This document shows positions 23,701-37,401 of a DNA stretch of 64,000 bases, piece after piece (within the stretch, counting starts at the first letter, position 1; each line of letters opens with the position of its first letter). This DNA comes from Camarhynchus parvulus. Taxonomy: Eukaryota; Chordata; Aves; Passeriformes; Thraupidae. Below the pieces are notes generated by a model that saw nothing but the letters and a program-made list of their open reading frames with translations, was not told where the DNA came from and searched no databases. The stretch is taken from assembly GCF_901933205.1 (NCBI RefSeq), contig NC_044600.1:9028501-9092500 (forward strand), read 5' to 3'. Position numbers and translations under genes: made by a program.

Positions 23701-26700
23701 TTGAATGCATTGAGTGGGTATTACATAGGTACTTGTTTAGCCCAAGAATCATGTTTCTTGGAAGACAGAGATAAATTTTCATTCAGCGAAGAAATTTGAA
23801 ATCTTAAAGATAAGCTTAAGAAGTCTGGGGAGAAAACAGTGCTTTGGAGATTTATAGAATTTAAAATTTGAGACTACTCTTTTCCCCATTCCAGGATTAC
23901 AATAAAAATAATTTCACTCAGCTTTCCTGAATGAAAAGGATAAAAAGCTCAACCCCTTTTCCTTCCTTGTCCTTGATATTAGCATTGCCTCATTGTATTT
24001 AATGCATATAATTTTCTTGGGTGTAATAATTTCTGAGAGGGAGAGTAATCTTTGGAAAGCCTAAGAAAAATCGAAAGAGACAAGATAATTACAAGGACTG
24101 CCACTATCTGATGATATGGAGGTGCACACATTCTATGCTTGAAGTGAAAAATCTAGGCATAATCAGGAGCTCATGCATAAACTCCCACGCATCTAGATGA
24201 AGTCAGACTTGAGCCTACTGTTGTAAGTGACAGTGGTTATTTAGGGTAGAAAGATATTACTGCTGATATATATATAGTGCTGGAAACCTCTCTGCTAAAC
24301 GTCACTAGGCCGTCGACATTTTGATTTGAATGTAGTGAATTGCAAATGCCAACCTGTAAAAACATCAGCAGTAAATTGAGCATCTCATTTGTTAACTGTA
24401 AGGAAGAGTATTGCTGTTTCCAATATGCAAATTGATAAGCATGAAAAGTCTTTTAAATCTACCTTGAAACTGCTGCTCTGCAGTTGCATGGCTGATGCCT
24501 TTGAGGAGTACAAATGATTAGAACAGTAACATTTGTCTAGATCACTCTGTATTTAGTAACGAGTCCCAGGGGTATTCAGCCACTGGGCTGAGTGCAAATT
24601 CTGAATCCTAGAAATACAATACGTGAAACCAATCAAAATGCAGCATCTGTCTGCTTCCTGACTGTAATGTAAGTAATATTCTTGTGCTGGCTCAAGGAGA
24701 ATGCCTGAATGTGTTAGCAGTAAAAAATGAAATCATTGTTAGGTGTGCCTTGCAGGGCTTTCACAGTATGACTTACCACTCAGAGTGATAAGAGATGGGA
24801 CAGCTATTAGACCAAAATTGCTCATATGAAGTCAAACAGCAAAACCTAATTTTAAACCTTGACCTTTGAGGAGCTGCTGCAGGGTGCATGTTCCCGTGCC
24901 CTTTGGAGTCTGAAGGCTTGGTTATCCTGCCTGAGAGGGGACTGTGCTGAGGCAGGACTGATGAAGGGATGCAGGGCTTTGATGGATGCCATTAAATAAA
25001 ACTGCCTCAAAAATTGGTAACAGTTCTTATAATGACTTCAAGACACATAATAGATTGCTCCTGCACTCCTGTGGCCTCAGGCTAACTGATGAAATTAAAT
25101 TCAAGCCACTCAGCTCAAAACAGTGTAACCCTTATAGGAAAACATATAGAATTTAATAGATGCTTAACAATAGCTGCTAGTTCTTACTGCCTGTAAGATT
25201 CTTGAGATGTTTCTCTACATCCTACTGAACCACTGGAAAAGGAGTTTACAGGAGGCAGTATGGAAAAGTCCATTTGCTGATTGGTTAGCTGATAACATCT
25301 TCTCATCATCATTCCCTTTTATTGTATACTTGAAACATCAGAATGAAGTTTTGCACTACTCCAAGGAAAGCCCAAGACTGCAGGAATCCCCATGAGCTGG
25401 ACAGAGGTTCTGCATGTCTGTAGCTGAGCAAAGGAGCTCCTGGTGGAGCTGCCTCAAGTTCAAAGCACACAGTAGGTGCTTGCCCTTCAGTTTGTCTTAG
25501 CTTGGATGCCCCAAGACAGAATGTTTTCAATGATTTAAAGAAAACTCTGCAGGAAAATTCCTGTTTTATTTTCTCTTAAGCCATTTGGCCCCATGCTATA
25601 CCTTTATCATAAAGATGTAAGTGATACCTGTCTTTTCCCAGATACTGTCCTCCATTCTAGACTTAGGAGTTTATAAACCTTGGTGAACTAGAAAACAAGT
25701 TGCTCAAATGATTGGTGACAGTCTACTTTAAGATCATCCTTTGCAATGTCCCTGCTGGAATGTCTGTTGGAAAGAGTAACACATTGCTCTGCTTTTTACT
25801 GGATTGCTGCTATTCTTCTTCCTTGTGAAGGTGCAAATCATGCATAGGAGTCTATCAGTCAAAAGTAGTTTGCATCAAGAATGTTGCAAATCCTCCAGAA
25901 AGAAAAATGACAGTAGCAAACTCTGTGCATTTCTTCATTAATGAGTTGATTTCCATCAAGGACTTACTTTTCTCTTTGCTAATTTCTAATTTTTGTTCTA
26001 CCTCAGCATTAAAATAGCTTTTTTCTGATTCCACCCTTTTGCATCTCTGGTGTGGAAGAGTATTTAGCTTTTCTTGAGAGGAACATGAACCCACAGGTTT
26101 TGCTAACAACTCAATTCCCAGAAAAGATGTTAAAACATCCCTAGGTTCTTTGGAAGATGTAGTGGCTGTCATAGTAAAATGTGCTAATTGGCATCTTCAT
26201 CTTGACACTGTGTCAACCCCTTGTTCAGCCAAGGATCCAAAATGCAGCATTAACTTGGCTGGAAGAGAAAGAACACATTTTGCCCCAGCCAGCAGAGCTT
26301 GCAGGAAGCAGCATGTGGTCGAAGTGCCTGGTGAGTTTGGAATGTGCTTGAAGTCCAAGTTGTTATATAAATTCCCTTGGTACAAAAGGAAGGAAAACAT
26401 TTTCATAAGTTTCATATGCTGATCTTTTCACTTTACGTACAGAGGGGTCTCCAGTCTGTGCTTGGCTGGAAGAAGATGGATGGATTATATTCTGCTGGTT
26501 GTTCCCAGGTTTTATGTAGGAGTGTAATAGTTGGATTGAATTCACTGCAAAGTCTCAAAACCTTCTGAAGTTTCTGTCATGGTGGCTTGCTCATGGCAGT
26601 TGCAAAGGAGCCTTTTGTCTGCTGGACCAGGGCTGAGTGGCTCATCCCACAGTGCTGCTTCCCACATGCTGGGTAATCACCACTTCTGTTATCTGGTCTG

Positions 26701-29700
26701 GCACAAAATTTTTTTGCCAAGATGATATAACTAGAAGTTAGTAGTTTGCCACTTGTTTTTTCAGGTCATTGCTGTTAATATTGAAAAGCATGAGAGGAAT
26801 CAGTGTATAAGAGAGCAAGTAAAGATAAGCGTTGAACCCATCAAAGTGAAGGGAGCACAATATAGTAGGTACAGAAACAGGATACCTACCCCAACCCTCC
26901 TCCCCAACAAATCCTCCCCAAAAAGCTAAGGAGGGAGGGGAAAATGTTAAATTAATTGATGAATATAGAGTGGCAGAAAAATGTACAATTGTACACCTCA
27001 GCTCTTGTGTTTCCAGCTGAGGCTGTGTCTGATTTCTCCAGCAGCTGGAGAAACCATGGGGCCAGAGCACCGCCTGTTTGGATTGCACTTGTCTTTGCTT
27101 TTTTGAAGGTGTCCTTGGTCAGTTTGGTGGCATGAAAAGGTTCTATTTTCACACTCAGCTAGATCACATGGTGTGTATGGGCCAGCATGAAAGAAGGTGG
27201 GTAGCTTTTGTAGGAAGTCTGCAGGATAAGTAGTACAGAGAAGCTGTTGGATGAAGAAACAAATTCCATGTGCTATTCAAGGTTATTCAAAAACCAGAGC
27301 TGTAGCTCTAGAAACTTGAATAGAATAATTTGCAAAGCACTTTGATGTCCTTCAGCCTTTTGCAAAGTTAAATATTTCCTTGTGCCTTGGTTTTGCCATT
27401 TTCCAAGGAATCTTGGGATAAATAGCCAACTCATCTATAGACTGTCAGGAAAAGGGGTATTGATTAGATGGGCTGGAGGCTGGATACAGCTGTCAGCACT
27501 CCAAAGATGCAACACAAGTATCCAAGAATATTTTAGTTGAATTAAAATTATTTTTATGGGGTAATGTTCATATGGCTTCAGGCTTGTTTAACTGTCTAGC
27601 CAGTTTCTTAATATGGTAATGAACATTAACATCTGTTCTATCAGTGATTGCCATTGTTAAGCAATTAATTTCTGATTTTGTGAACCTTCCTGTTTCACAA
27701 TAGGAATAATAAAGAACCTTGGGCTGTGAAGAAATTCTTCAATGTGTGCTTTGTGCATCTTCTTTCTTTGCTGTTGGAGGTCTACATTTCTTGTACCTTG
27801 CAGCAGGAAAGAAATGACTGAAACCACAGGCTAGCCAGGGAGCACGTGGGTTGTGGAATGTATTCTGCTGCAGTCACAGGCAGCTTTAGAGCAGATGTTG
27901 AATTCAGAGAATTTCACAGCAATATCCGTTCTTGTTAAATATCTCCTAAGCCACTGCAAGCAGATCATTAAGTGGCTTCTATGTCTATTAAAATAATGAG
28001 GATGTTTAGTACAAAGACCAAAAAATCTCACATGCTGTATGTCAAATGCTGCAGTAGGAGAAAACAGGAGAAAGACTTCAACTCCACTGCAGCCTTACAG
28101 TCCCTGGAAGGCCGTGGCTTTCCTAAACCATCCGGATTTTTGCCTCAGCATCAAAACTGTAAATATGTCAACTGCCTTTAGATAATGGAACTGAAAATTC
28201 TGTGAGGGAGATGAGCTATTTTTATGCAATGATTTGAGAGGGTTTTAGAGCAGAGACTTCAGCTTAATATTTTGTAGCCTGTTTTATCATTTTAGCTCTA
28301 GTGAGGTCACTAAAGTCAGAAGAGGGATGAGGTTGCTCATTTCTGTTTTACTTCCATGGAGAGCAATTTGATGCATACAGGGCTACGCAGTGTTTCCTTT
28401 CCTCCCTCTGAACTCTCATTTTATTAGTCCTCCCTGCTTCCCTCCTCCATAACTTCTCCTCCTCATGCTTTTCTTTCTTTCTCAGTTTCCAAATTGCTAT
28501 ATTCATCACTGTCGGCTTTCCCTCCTTTTGTAAACTCCTTCAACTTATCTTCTGCTTCAGATAAATGGTTTTAATTTAATATTTTTGATGCTTTTGGGTT
28601 TCTTCTGAGTTTCCCTTATGCATCATCTCCAGCTTTTTTTTTTCAGCTATAAATATTAGATTTGATTTTTATGCTGAGGGCCTTGAAGACTATTTTGCAC
28701 TCTGATATTTCATGTGCCAAATTTCATGCACTCAGCAGTGCTTAAAATGAGAAATATCTTAAGAGAAGAAAATCTACAGTGGATTTTACTTTTCTTACAG
28801 TAGAGGAATAAACTTTTAGTTTGGGAAGATGCAGAGAAAAGCTTGGGTGGAATATGGCTTCAAAGCCTCATTTACCAGAAGCAGACTGAGTTATTTCTGG
28901 GTTTGTTTTGAAGTACTCAGGCTGACTTTTAATCAAATGCACAGATTTATATTCTCATGAGTTTGTTATTGCTAGACTTGCTTTCATGAAGATATTGGAT
29001 TTAGAAAAGGTGGAAAGGATCCAGGAAAAGCCTAGTGTTAGAGGAATATTGCATGTGGGAGCTTAGACCACCTCAGCTGTTGCTCCATGAGCGCAGTAGA
29101 AATCAGCCACCAAAGTCCTTCTCTTTCTGCTCCTATTCTGGGGCTTTTTCAAAATGGAAATCTGTAGAAGCTGGATATCATGGAAAAAGGACTGCTATGA
29201 ACTGCTGTGCTCCTGGGCTTCCTTCCTACAGTGCTGTTCTTTGTTATCCCTGGGTTGGTCTTCTAGACTTTCTGTCTAGAACAGTGACTAAAGCTACTCA
29301 ACTGACAAATTGAAGGTCTGAATAAAGAGGTTCTGGAGAAATCTGGATCTGGTCTAAAATGTCAGGGAGAAGGGAGCTGAAATGCCATTAGAAAGAGTGC
29401 TTGGAAGCATTGAGTAGACTTCTTTAAAAAGTGAATGGCCTGTTGCAGACAGATTGAAACAATATTATGTTTTTACCTGAAAGGTGATCTATAATAAATG
29501 TCATTGATGTAAATGTGAAAATATCACTGGCTTTGTAGCAAAAATTTTGGAACGTGGTGTTTAGTATTTTTGTTTCTCTACTAAAAAATGTAATTTTTGG
29601 GTGCAGTTTTTAATTGTTGCATTTTCTCAAAGGACCCATGCTGGAGCTCTAATTTACTGTCTTCATAACTGTGGACAGTGCAGAGTGTTTAGACTTTCAC

Positions 29701-31200
29701 TTTTGCTACAGTGCTCTTATTAAATATGGATGTACTCTTGCTACATAAGGGAAAACTAAATCAGACCAAATTTGTTACACTTTACATAATTATGCATTGA
29801 GAACAATGTATAATTAATAAAGTCATTATAGATTCAGGCTATGGGTTGCCATTACCAGTGAAATCGATTTTTTTTTTATGCTGAGTGTTTCCTGTGTTTT
29901 TTTTGGGAAAAAACTCTACAAGTAGAGGTGTTGCCCTAATAAATTAAATTACTAGAATGATAAATTTCTTCTGGAGAAATAAGAAATGGTTTTAAATCAA
30001 ATGAACCTGGATGATAATTTTCCCCTATGTGTTTTGCACTTCCAAGTTTTACACCATTTCTACAAGGTTGCATAGTTAAATATTTTGGATTAATACTTTA
30101 AATAGCTCAGTTTTTAATGTGCCCAACACAATGTACTTCTGGACTCTTTCCCAGTTAATAAAGCAGAAAGCAGATGCCTAAAGACCAAGGAAGATGGGAA
30201 ATTGTCAGAGATTGTGAAACATAAGATATGTGAAACATAATGGTAGCTCTTACATTATATGTAAAGGAATAAGACTACTGTTGACTTTGAGTATTATTGG
30301 GGTTTCTATTTTTAATAATAATATCTTGCCTCTCATTGATTTACTGAATTTTAGAGGCTGGAAATAAAGAACTAAATCTTGCCTAAACAAATATGTTTAA
30401 AATATGCAAAGGGAACTAGTGGTACCACATCAGCTTTGCCTCCCAGTTCTGCCCAGGTGGTTTGTTCTCCTCAGCCAGAAGGCCTGTGAGAATCAGTGCT
30501 TAGGAGCAAAACAATGCCTGTCTGGCATCAGTTCCCTTTCTGGCTGACACCTTTTTTTGAAAAAACAAGTATTCCTACTGCAAGAAGCCGGAATGTATCC
30601 TTTCATGCTCAGGTTTCTTCCTCCTGTTTTACCATGTTCTGTTCCTATTCTCCAGAAGCGTCCATTGTCCTCAGTGCATTTTGACTGGGATTAGTGATAA
30701 CCTGTTTGGGATTCCTGCTGTGGGGTCAGGGCACCAACATTCTGGGAGCAGGTAACAAGTCTGGAGAATGGTGCCTGTCACCATTCAGGAAAGCAGAATC
30801 TAAATATGTTTATCTCTCCTTGCAGACAGGGAATAGCTGATGGAATGCATCTTTTAATTACTAAGAATTTCAATATCTTAGTTTAAGACATGAAATTGCT
30901 TAAATTAATTTGATTTAAACATCAGAGAAATGACAGAACAAGTGTATTTCTTCTATTCAGGTGCTGCTTTGTTCTTGCTGGTCTGTGTTTCCTACAGGCA
31001 GCTGTGAAGATCTGATCTGTTGAAACATCATGGTCTGAGGGAATCTTGGGTCATATTTCTTTAGACTGACAGAGGATTATTGTATTTATCCTTCCTCTCA
31101 CAAGAACATAGCAACAAGCCTCTTTTTCTTGTTTGGGAGCCAATATGGGAATATGTTCTGCACAGCAACTGAATTTTGAAGCAGTCCTGAAAGATTAAGT
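20701..31200. other. Unique AT-rich DNA without a recognisable gene
   Basis: No known domain, RNA gene or transposon was recognised over these 10.5 kb. Frames are short (up to 116 codons, 26738-27088 minus). A 67-codon frame at 23205-23405 (plus) has a balanced, protein-like composition but no recognisable motif and no good flanking splice signals. Segments near 24000-24760 and 29760-29880 are AT-rich with dense homeodomain-, SOX- and POU-like words and could be conserved non-coding DNA. That is inference from texture only. A perfect palindrome at 21496-21518 is listed separately. Confidence 0.55.
21496..21518. repeat. Perfect 11-bp inverted repeat with 1-nt spacer
   Basis: TTCATAGCATG at 21496-21506 and its exact reverse complement CATGCTATGAA at 21508-21518 are separated by a single T. 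The dyad is perfect over 22 of 23 positions. It could extrude a cruciform only with a strained loop, or it could be a dimeric protein-binding site. I do not recognise the half-site. Confidence 0.8.
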
Positions 31201-31367
31201 TTTAGGGGGACTCCTGATACTCTTTGTAATTGAATTGCTTTATTAGCTGTAGCTTCCTGCTAGAGCTGCTGCAGATTTATACTGACAACTGTAGGGTGGA
31301 ACAACAAGAGAAGCAATACAGACAGAAGCAGAATCTGAATGGCAAAGCATCTAGGCAAAAGTTTGGG

Positions 31368-31384
31368 TTTTTTTTTTTTTTTTT
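31368..31384. repeat. Homopolymer run of 17 T
   Basis: Seventeen consecutive T residues form the longest mononucleotide run in the window. There is no adjoining retroelement that I recognise, so it cannot be called the reversed poly(A) tail of a processed copy. Confidence 0.9.
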
Positions 31385-32044
31385 CCTTCCTTTGAGTAGT
31401 TGTTGGTGGACAGTTTAGCCTTTTAGTGCAGCTATGTCAGGGCAATTACTTGATGAATTCTTCCTTTGAACCAGGATTTACAAGATCTGTTAACAGGCAT
31501 ATGGTTTTTCTTGCTAGATGAAATGCATGACATTACTTTTAGAGGGGAAAATTAGATTTCAGTCATAAAGATATCTTGTCTGTCTTCACAGATTATCATA
31601 GAAAGATTAAACCAAAGTTGATCACTTCTTTTTTTCCCCTAGAGTCCTGATTTCCATGCAACACTGCTGCTGTCCCAGCTCAGCTCAGTCTGTTCTGTCA
31701 GGGCATGAGGATAATGAATAAAATGGTCATTTTAAGTCTCTACATCAGACAGGTTCAAAGAAGTAAGTCAGATTAGAGAGCAGAAATGATTTTTGGCAGA
31801 TACAAACAGGGAAAAGATCCTGCTGAAAATCTCTTTAATCAAGTGTTTACCAGCTCCTCTGCTAGTTTTGGCAGGAATAGTTCTGTTATGTAAACTCACC
31901 TCCAAAATAATAAGTTCATGTTGTCTGATAACCTGTGTCTGCCTGTTAAAAGGTGAGTTCATGGTTCAAACAGGATTTCCTTTCTGCTAATGCAGATAAT
32001 GCAAGGTTAGAACAAGAATGTACAGCAGTATTTTTCTCCCCCTC

Positions 32045-32057
32045 TTTTTTTTTTTTT
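32045..32057. repeat. Homopolymer run of 13 T
   Basis: Thirteen consecutive T residues lie in a pyrimidine-rich context (CTCCCCCTC before, CCTTAG after). It resembles a polypyrimidine tract ending in TAG at 32064, but no exon follows that I can support. Confidence 0.85.
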
Positions 32058-35000
32058 CCTTAGACAAAACCTCAATGCTTGCCTGTAGTTTAGTTGTATT
32101 TCAGCTGTTGCATTTTAGTAGGGGAGAAAGTGAATGAAATGTCAATGTCCTTGTGGGGCTGGATGGGCAGTGTTGCCTCCTGCCTTAATAAGTAAAAAGG
32201 AGTAAAATAAGGCCAGAAAGATGCAGGATTAATAGCATTTCTGAATATAGTATTCTTTTATAGAAGGTCATATTACATTCATTCTTGTCCTCCAGGAACC
32301 TATACCAAATCAGAATGGAATTTTAAGCATAAAAATTATCTCTCTGACCAGCACTTGGAAGAAAATTGTAAGGTAGGGAAAACTTCAGGGAGTAACTGTA
32401 ATAATTCTTGTGTCTCTAATAGATAAGTGATAACTACTCTGTGTATTTGTTAAAGCTTCTGCATAATCTTCAAAGTTGTAATGTATTATTAAATTATAAC
32501 AATTCCAGCTTTTACTGGACTGTGCTTGCAAGTCTTTGACCCATTATTGCAGCCTGTGAGACCTTCAGCATTAACTTAAAGTGGAAAAAAATAATATTTC
32601 ACATATTATTCAAAAGTAGGTGTGTTGTGTTGTTTCCAGAATTATAGTTTGTTTATATTGGCATGTATTGCCATGAAATCTGTAATTGCTAAATCCAGTA
32701 TTAGAAACTCCAGGTATTTCACAGTATGTAGAATTCGAAAGCAAATCTGACTGTGAAGCAAATCTGAATGGGAATCATATTTCAAAATCATTTCAAGTGT
32801 TTTGGCTGAAATTTGAGGAGAAAACTATTTCTAATTTGATTTGTCTCCCTGCTGTATACTCTTTATAGCTAATGTATTTGAGATACTGTTTCCCCGAGTT
32901 AGTATTCCCACTCCAGTGCAGGGTGTTGGATAAGCAATGATCCAGAGCTGTTACACCTGCAAGTGCAGCAAAGCTCTGGGTTAGTTTATCTAGCAGCCAG
33001 AGCTTGCTTTTGGCCTGATGAAATAATCTTGCATCTGATAAAACAATAGAGTGTGACTCAGTGGGTGGGAGTTGTTGCCCTGACATTTATGCTGCAGGAT
33101 GGAGGGTGTTCCCACCCTTTCTAATCAGGCACCAGAGCACAGGAACCCTGAGGGTCTTCAGGGGCAGCCAGTGGGTGATCACTGCTCTTCCAAAGTCAGT
33201 CAGCTCATCAGCTGGGGGAGAATGTCTCCAGACTTGTCTATTTCCCTTTCATCTCTGGCTTGGCTTTTCCAACCTCTCCATTCTACGAGGTCTGTGGTGC
33301 CCCCACACTGATGGATCATCTCACGAGGGGAGCTGATGCTTTCTTCAGGCTGGCTGAGAGAGAAACTTCAAGGCTGGTGCTGCAGGCGTGGCCTGCTTCT
33401 TAGGCCTGATTTTTCAATTCAGAAACTGGAGCCCAAGATCATAAAATAAGACCAACCTGAGTTTGTTTTTTCCTTTTGGACCAAGTATAGATGACAAAGT
33501 CTAACAGAGCAATTTATAAAATATCACCTAATTCCTCAAGTGTTTCAGCAGCCCATCCTCTGCTCCTTGGCTGCCACATGTAGAGGCTTGAGGGAAGCAG
33601 CCTCAACACCTTCCTTGTCTTTTACAGGCCAGTGTTCCTAAAGAGAGCCTTGTTTTAAACAATCTGCTGCTACTAAATATCTTTTGTTTCCCTCCTCTTT
33701 CATTTCAATGAAATGTTGAAAATTTTGGAAAAACAGCCCTTTATATAGGAAGATATTTTGTTTCATAATTGATACAGGGAAGTTGTACAGAACAGACAAA
33801 CAACAGGAAAACTATTTTTTTCCCCTTGCCTTTTCTTCACCCTGCAGACAATATTTAACAGGCAGAGCCGTTAGCCATGGATATACTGTTTCTCATCTCA
33901 TTTTGCTAGCATTTTTTTCATTCTAAGCCTTTTAACCTTTTGCTTACCTGGTGGCTTGGGAGGCAAACGTGTAATTTTTTTTTCTCCCTCTGGCATATTG
34001 TAGAATATGGCTATGAAATGAAAATACTCTTATAATACAGTGAATACTACAGTAGTTATATCAGGCTGTACTAAGCAGCAGAAGATTTATAATCTTCTCT
34101 GTGTTTTAGGTCAGTTAATTTATAAAATGAGAACATCTTGTACAAATACCAAGATAAGCTGAAATTTGAGACCTAAGAACTGTTTCATCCCACATTTAAT
34201 TAGGCACATATAACAAATTACAAATAGTGATTATGGAAGAAAGGAGGGGAAGGAGAGGAAGGCCACATATTGAGAAGAAAGTTTTCTACAAGCTACTTAG
34301 GAGTAAATGAGCCCTTTCTTTAATTATCTGCACTAGTCTTTGAAATGAGGGTGTCTGACTACAACTGTTCTCCAAAACTAAATTAAAACCCAAAGAAAAT
34401 CCAGTCATAGTCAGAAAGGATTTGCCAAGATTTCTCATGGTGTAAAATGGCAAAAAGTGAACTGAAATTTGGGTGGCAGCAATTCCCATGCAGGGCACCT
34501 CCCTCTGATCTTTGAGAAGGGAGAGGGGATTTTTAGGATGATGATGAAAAAATCCCTGAGGCCTCTGATCTGATAAGACAGTTATTGAATTCAGTGTGCT
34601 AAAACATGAGAGAGGTTGCCAGACTGAGAGAGCATGCCTGGAATTTTCTGGTGTTTGAGGGGTAAAAACCTTTCTTGGGCTATTAACTGTCTGATAATGT
34701 TTAATATATAGTGAAGTGCACAAGGTAATAGGAGGAGGAGAAAAAGGCACTGAGAGAAAAGATCAACTATTGCTGCTTTTAATATAGTGTAAAATAATAT
34801 GGCTCTGAGGCAGAGTGGCTCTTCTGAAAGTTCACTCTTGCTTGGTAATGAAGGGTTTTTCCAGTTCCTGTTCATAACAGGACCTTGGAAATACAGCACT
34901 CTCCCTTGAGGCAGCACTTAACAGCATCTGCCTGTTATACTGATCAATGGGGTAGTGCGAGAGATGTTTAATTCTCACAGAAATTTATTGCTGGTGGAGA

Positions 35001-37306
35001 ATGATGATAGGGATCTTGCAGGGAAAAGAGGCTTATAAGAAATGGCTATTCATCTTGTGCTGTGTTTGTAGCCTTTTGTTAAAGGCTTAGCCTAACTCTT
35101 GGACTGAAGATTGTCAGTGATGTGGAATATAAGTCAAATATTTTTTCCCTGATGTCTTGTGCTGAATGAGTACAGTTAATGCCATCAGATGCAGGTAAAA
35201 GGATATTAGAAGAGAGCGAGGAGAAAGATGAATGATCCTGAGATTTTAAAGGATACTGCCAGTGCTAGATGCTTAAGACCAATTAAAAATTAGGAATAAA
35301 ATATACAAGCAAGTTAGAAACTCACTGTTGATGAAACTGAAGTTTCATATATTGCTTAATGATTTTATGTTGCCATATAAAATGATTTTCTAGATGGTTG
35401 CAGGTCATGGATAGAGTTACTTGGGGAAGGAGGCCTGAGACAAAACTGCAAGTTATAGAGGCCTTAGCAATACGATAGATGTGGAGGTCATCTAAGGAAC
35501 AAAGATGAGATACTTTTCGGAAGAGGAAAGAGCTGTGGAAGTGACCAGGCAGGTACTGCTGAGGACTGTGAGATTGACAAATATGCATTTGTCCAAATTT
35601 ACACTGGAAAAAACTTAGTTGAGGATTGACTGAGAGCTTTGACAAATTGGTGGACTTCAGAAGTGGACATGGCTTCCTAAAGAAGGATTAAATATCCTCA
35701 TCCCTGTACATAAAAATCTTTCTCGTCAGTGTGATGCTCATCTCTTTCTTTCTGTGACACAGTAGTCCATAATTAGTGGGATAGAGCACCAGAACTCTGT
35801 GAGAGAAATGAACTGAGCAGAAATGCACTTTTTGACTTATGGATGGGACTCACATTTGTTTGTACCTCTTGCTGAATCAGGTATAATTTTCAAAGGCAAA
35901 GAGTTGTCAGTGTATGAAAAATGATTTGGTTTTACTTCAAATGGAGATAAATTAATAGAAACCACCCCAGAATGAACTGAAACCTTGAATGTAAGATAAA
36001 GAAGATCTAAAGGTTTGCATATTAATCAAACTGTGATACTTTGTTCCTCACTACTTGTGCTGCTGTCACTTGCCTGCACACAAAGTCAGTTTAAGGCCAT
36101 TCTTAATAGAATATGTCTCCTTTCCTAATCCTTGCTAGAATCAAAGGTGCCATCAATCCTCATCTGAGGTTGGATGTTAATATAAACCCTTTTTTTTCCC
36201 TCTCCCCTCTTTACCTTGATATACAATTTTGTGTGGGGAACACTTTTCAGTATTTTAAGCTTTTAATTTATTGTTGCAAAATGTTAAAAAAAATTCCAGC
36301 TTCTGTTTTTCTTCTAGTTAACTGGCAACTTATGAATGTGCTGCTCTCTAAGTATTCAGTCTAAGAGTCAGTTCAGTGGTGATCTTTCTCAAATTAGTAA
36401 AGACATCATTAAGCTCTCCAGGAAGAGAATCTGTGTGAGGACAGCAAGAACTATTATCTTGCTTGGAGCTCTGCTGAACCCATCCCCAAAATTCTTTGAG
36501 ATTTGTTTCATTTTGCTGTTCTTTCTTTCTTTGTTCCTGTTTCTCCTGCAATAGCTCAGCCTTTTATCTTCTTTTTCCTTTCCTGACAGGAGGTCTAAGT
36601 GTTAAAATGCTTATTAACATAAGCCAAAGCTATGAATTCAAGTACACCCACATTCAAACTGGCAGTTTGCCATCTGGGCCCACCTCTGCGTGAAACCAAT
36701 CACTGGTGCTGCTTTCAGACTATTTGGATTGAACACTGGGAACATCAAGACATTTTTCTCTTTATTGTGACTTCAGATGCATTTTGGAGAGTTTTGTACA
36801 AGTTTTTACTTTACCCATCTCTAATTTGTAGAGCCACTGCTCTCTTCATCTTTCACATAGATGAAACTGCATTACTGTTGTCATGTAGAGGTTTTAATTT
36901 GCTATAATGTGACCCAGCATGCATAAAATGAAGGTTATCAGAATTAGCTAAGTAGTTTTCATTTGATTAAGTACATAATGATTTATTTGGCAAACTTGCT
37001 GGTTTGCTTCTTTCCTGGCAACTTTGCTTCTGTTTAATTTGCTGGTGATCGGTTGTTTGGTTTTGTGTTTTTTTTTTCCAAAAAGGGTAGAATAAAGGAA
37101 AATTCTGAATGAATGCTGACAGTACTACCTTAACTGAAAAGAGAAATAAGGTGTGATAGAAATGTAGTGCTGCTTAAAGATGCTGTGCTGGCACTGGACA
37201 GAATATTTTAAGATTTGTTTTCATCTAACATGAGTTAGGTTGAAGGCTGGATTCAAGAGATAAAATGACATCAAGAGCGAGGTTATGCTGTTCTTATGAG
37301 CCTTGC

Positions 37307-37401
37307 ATGCAAATCATGATGTAGGCTTCACTATATAAATGATAGCAAAGTTCTTGTAAATGCAAATTCTTTATAAGCGAAAGTTAGCCAAGATTTGCAT
37401 T
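37307..37401. promoter_or_regulatory. Cluster of three POU octamer motifs
   Basis: The exact octamer ATGCAAAT, bound by POU/OCT factors, occurs at 37307-37314 and 37360-37367, and its reverse complement ATTTGCAT at 37394-37401. Three exact copies within 95 bases is more than expected, though AT-rich DNA raises the background; single copies also occur elsewhere, for example at 23656-23663. The cluster could mark an enhancer. There is no gene in the window to which it can be tied. Confidence 0.25.

Noticed and set aside
34286..34750. 154-codon minus-strand frame
   Set aside because: It is overlapped by another minus-strand frame in a different phase. No motif was found, and its length is within chance for 64 kb.
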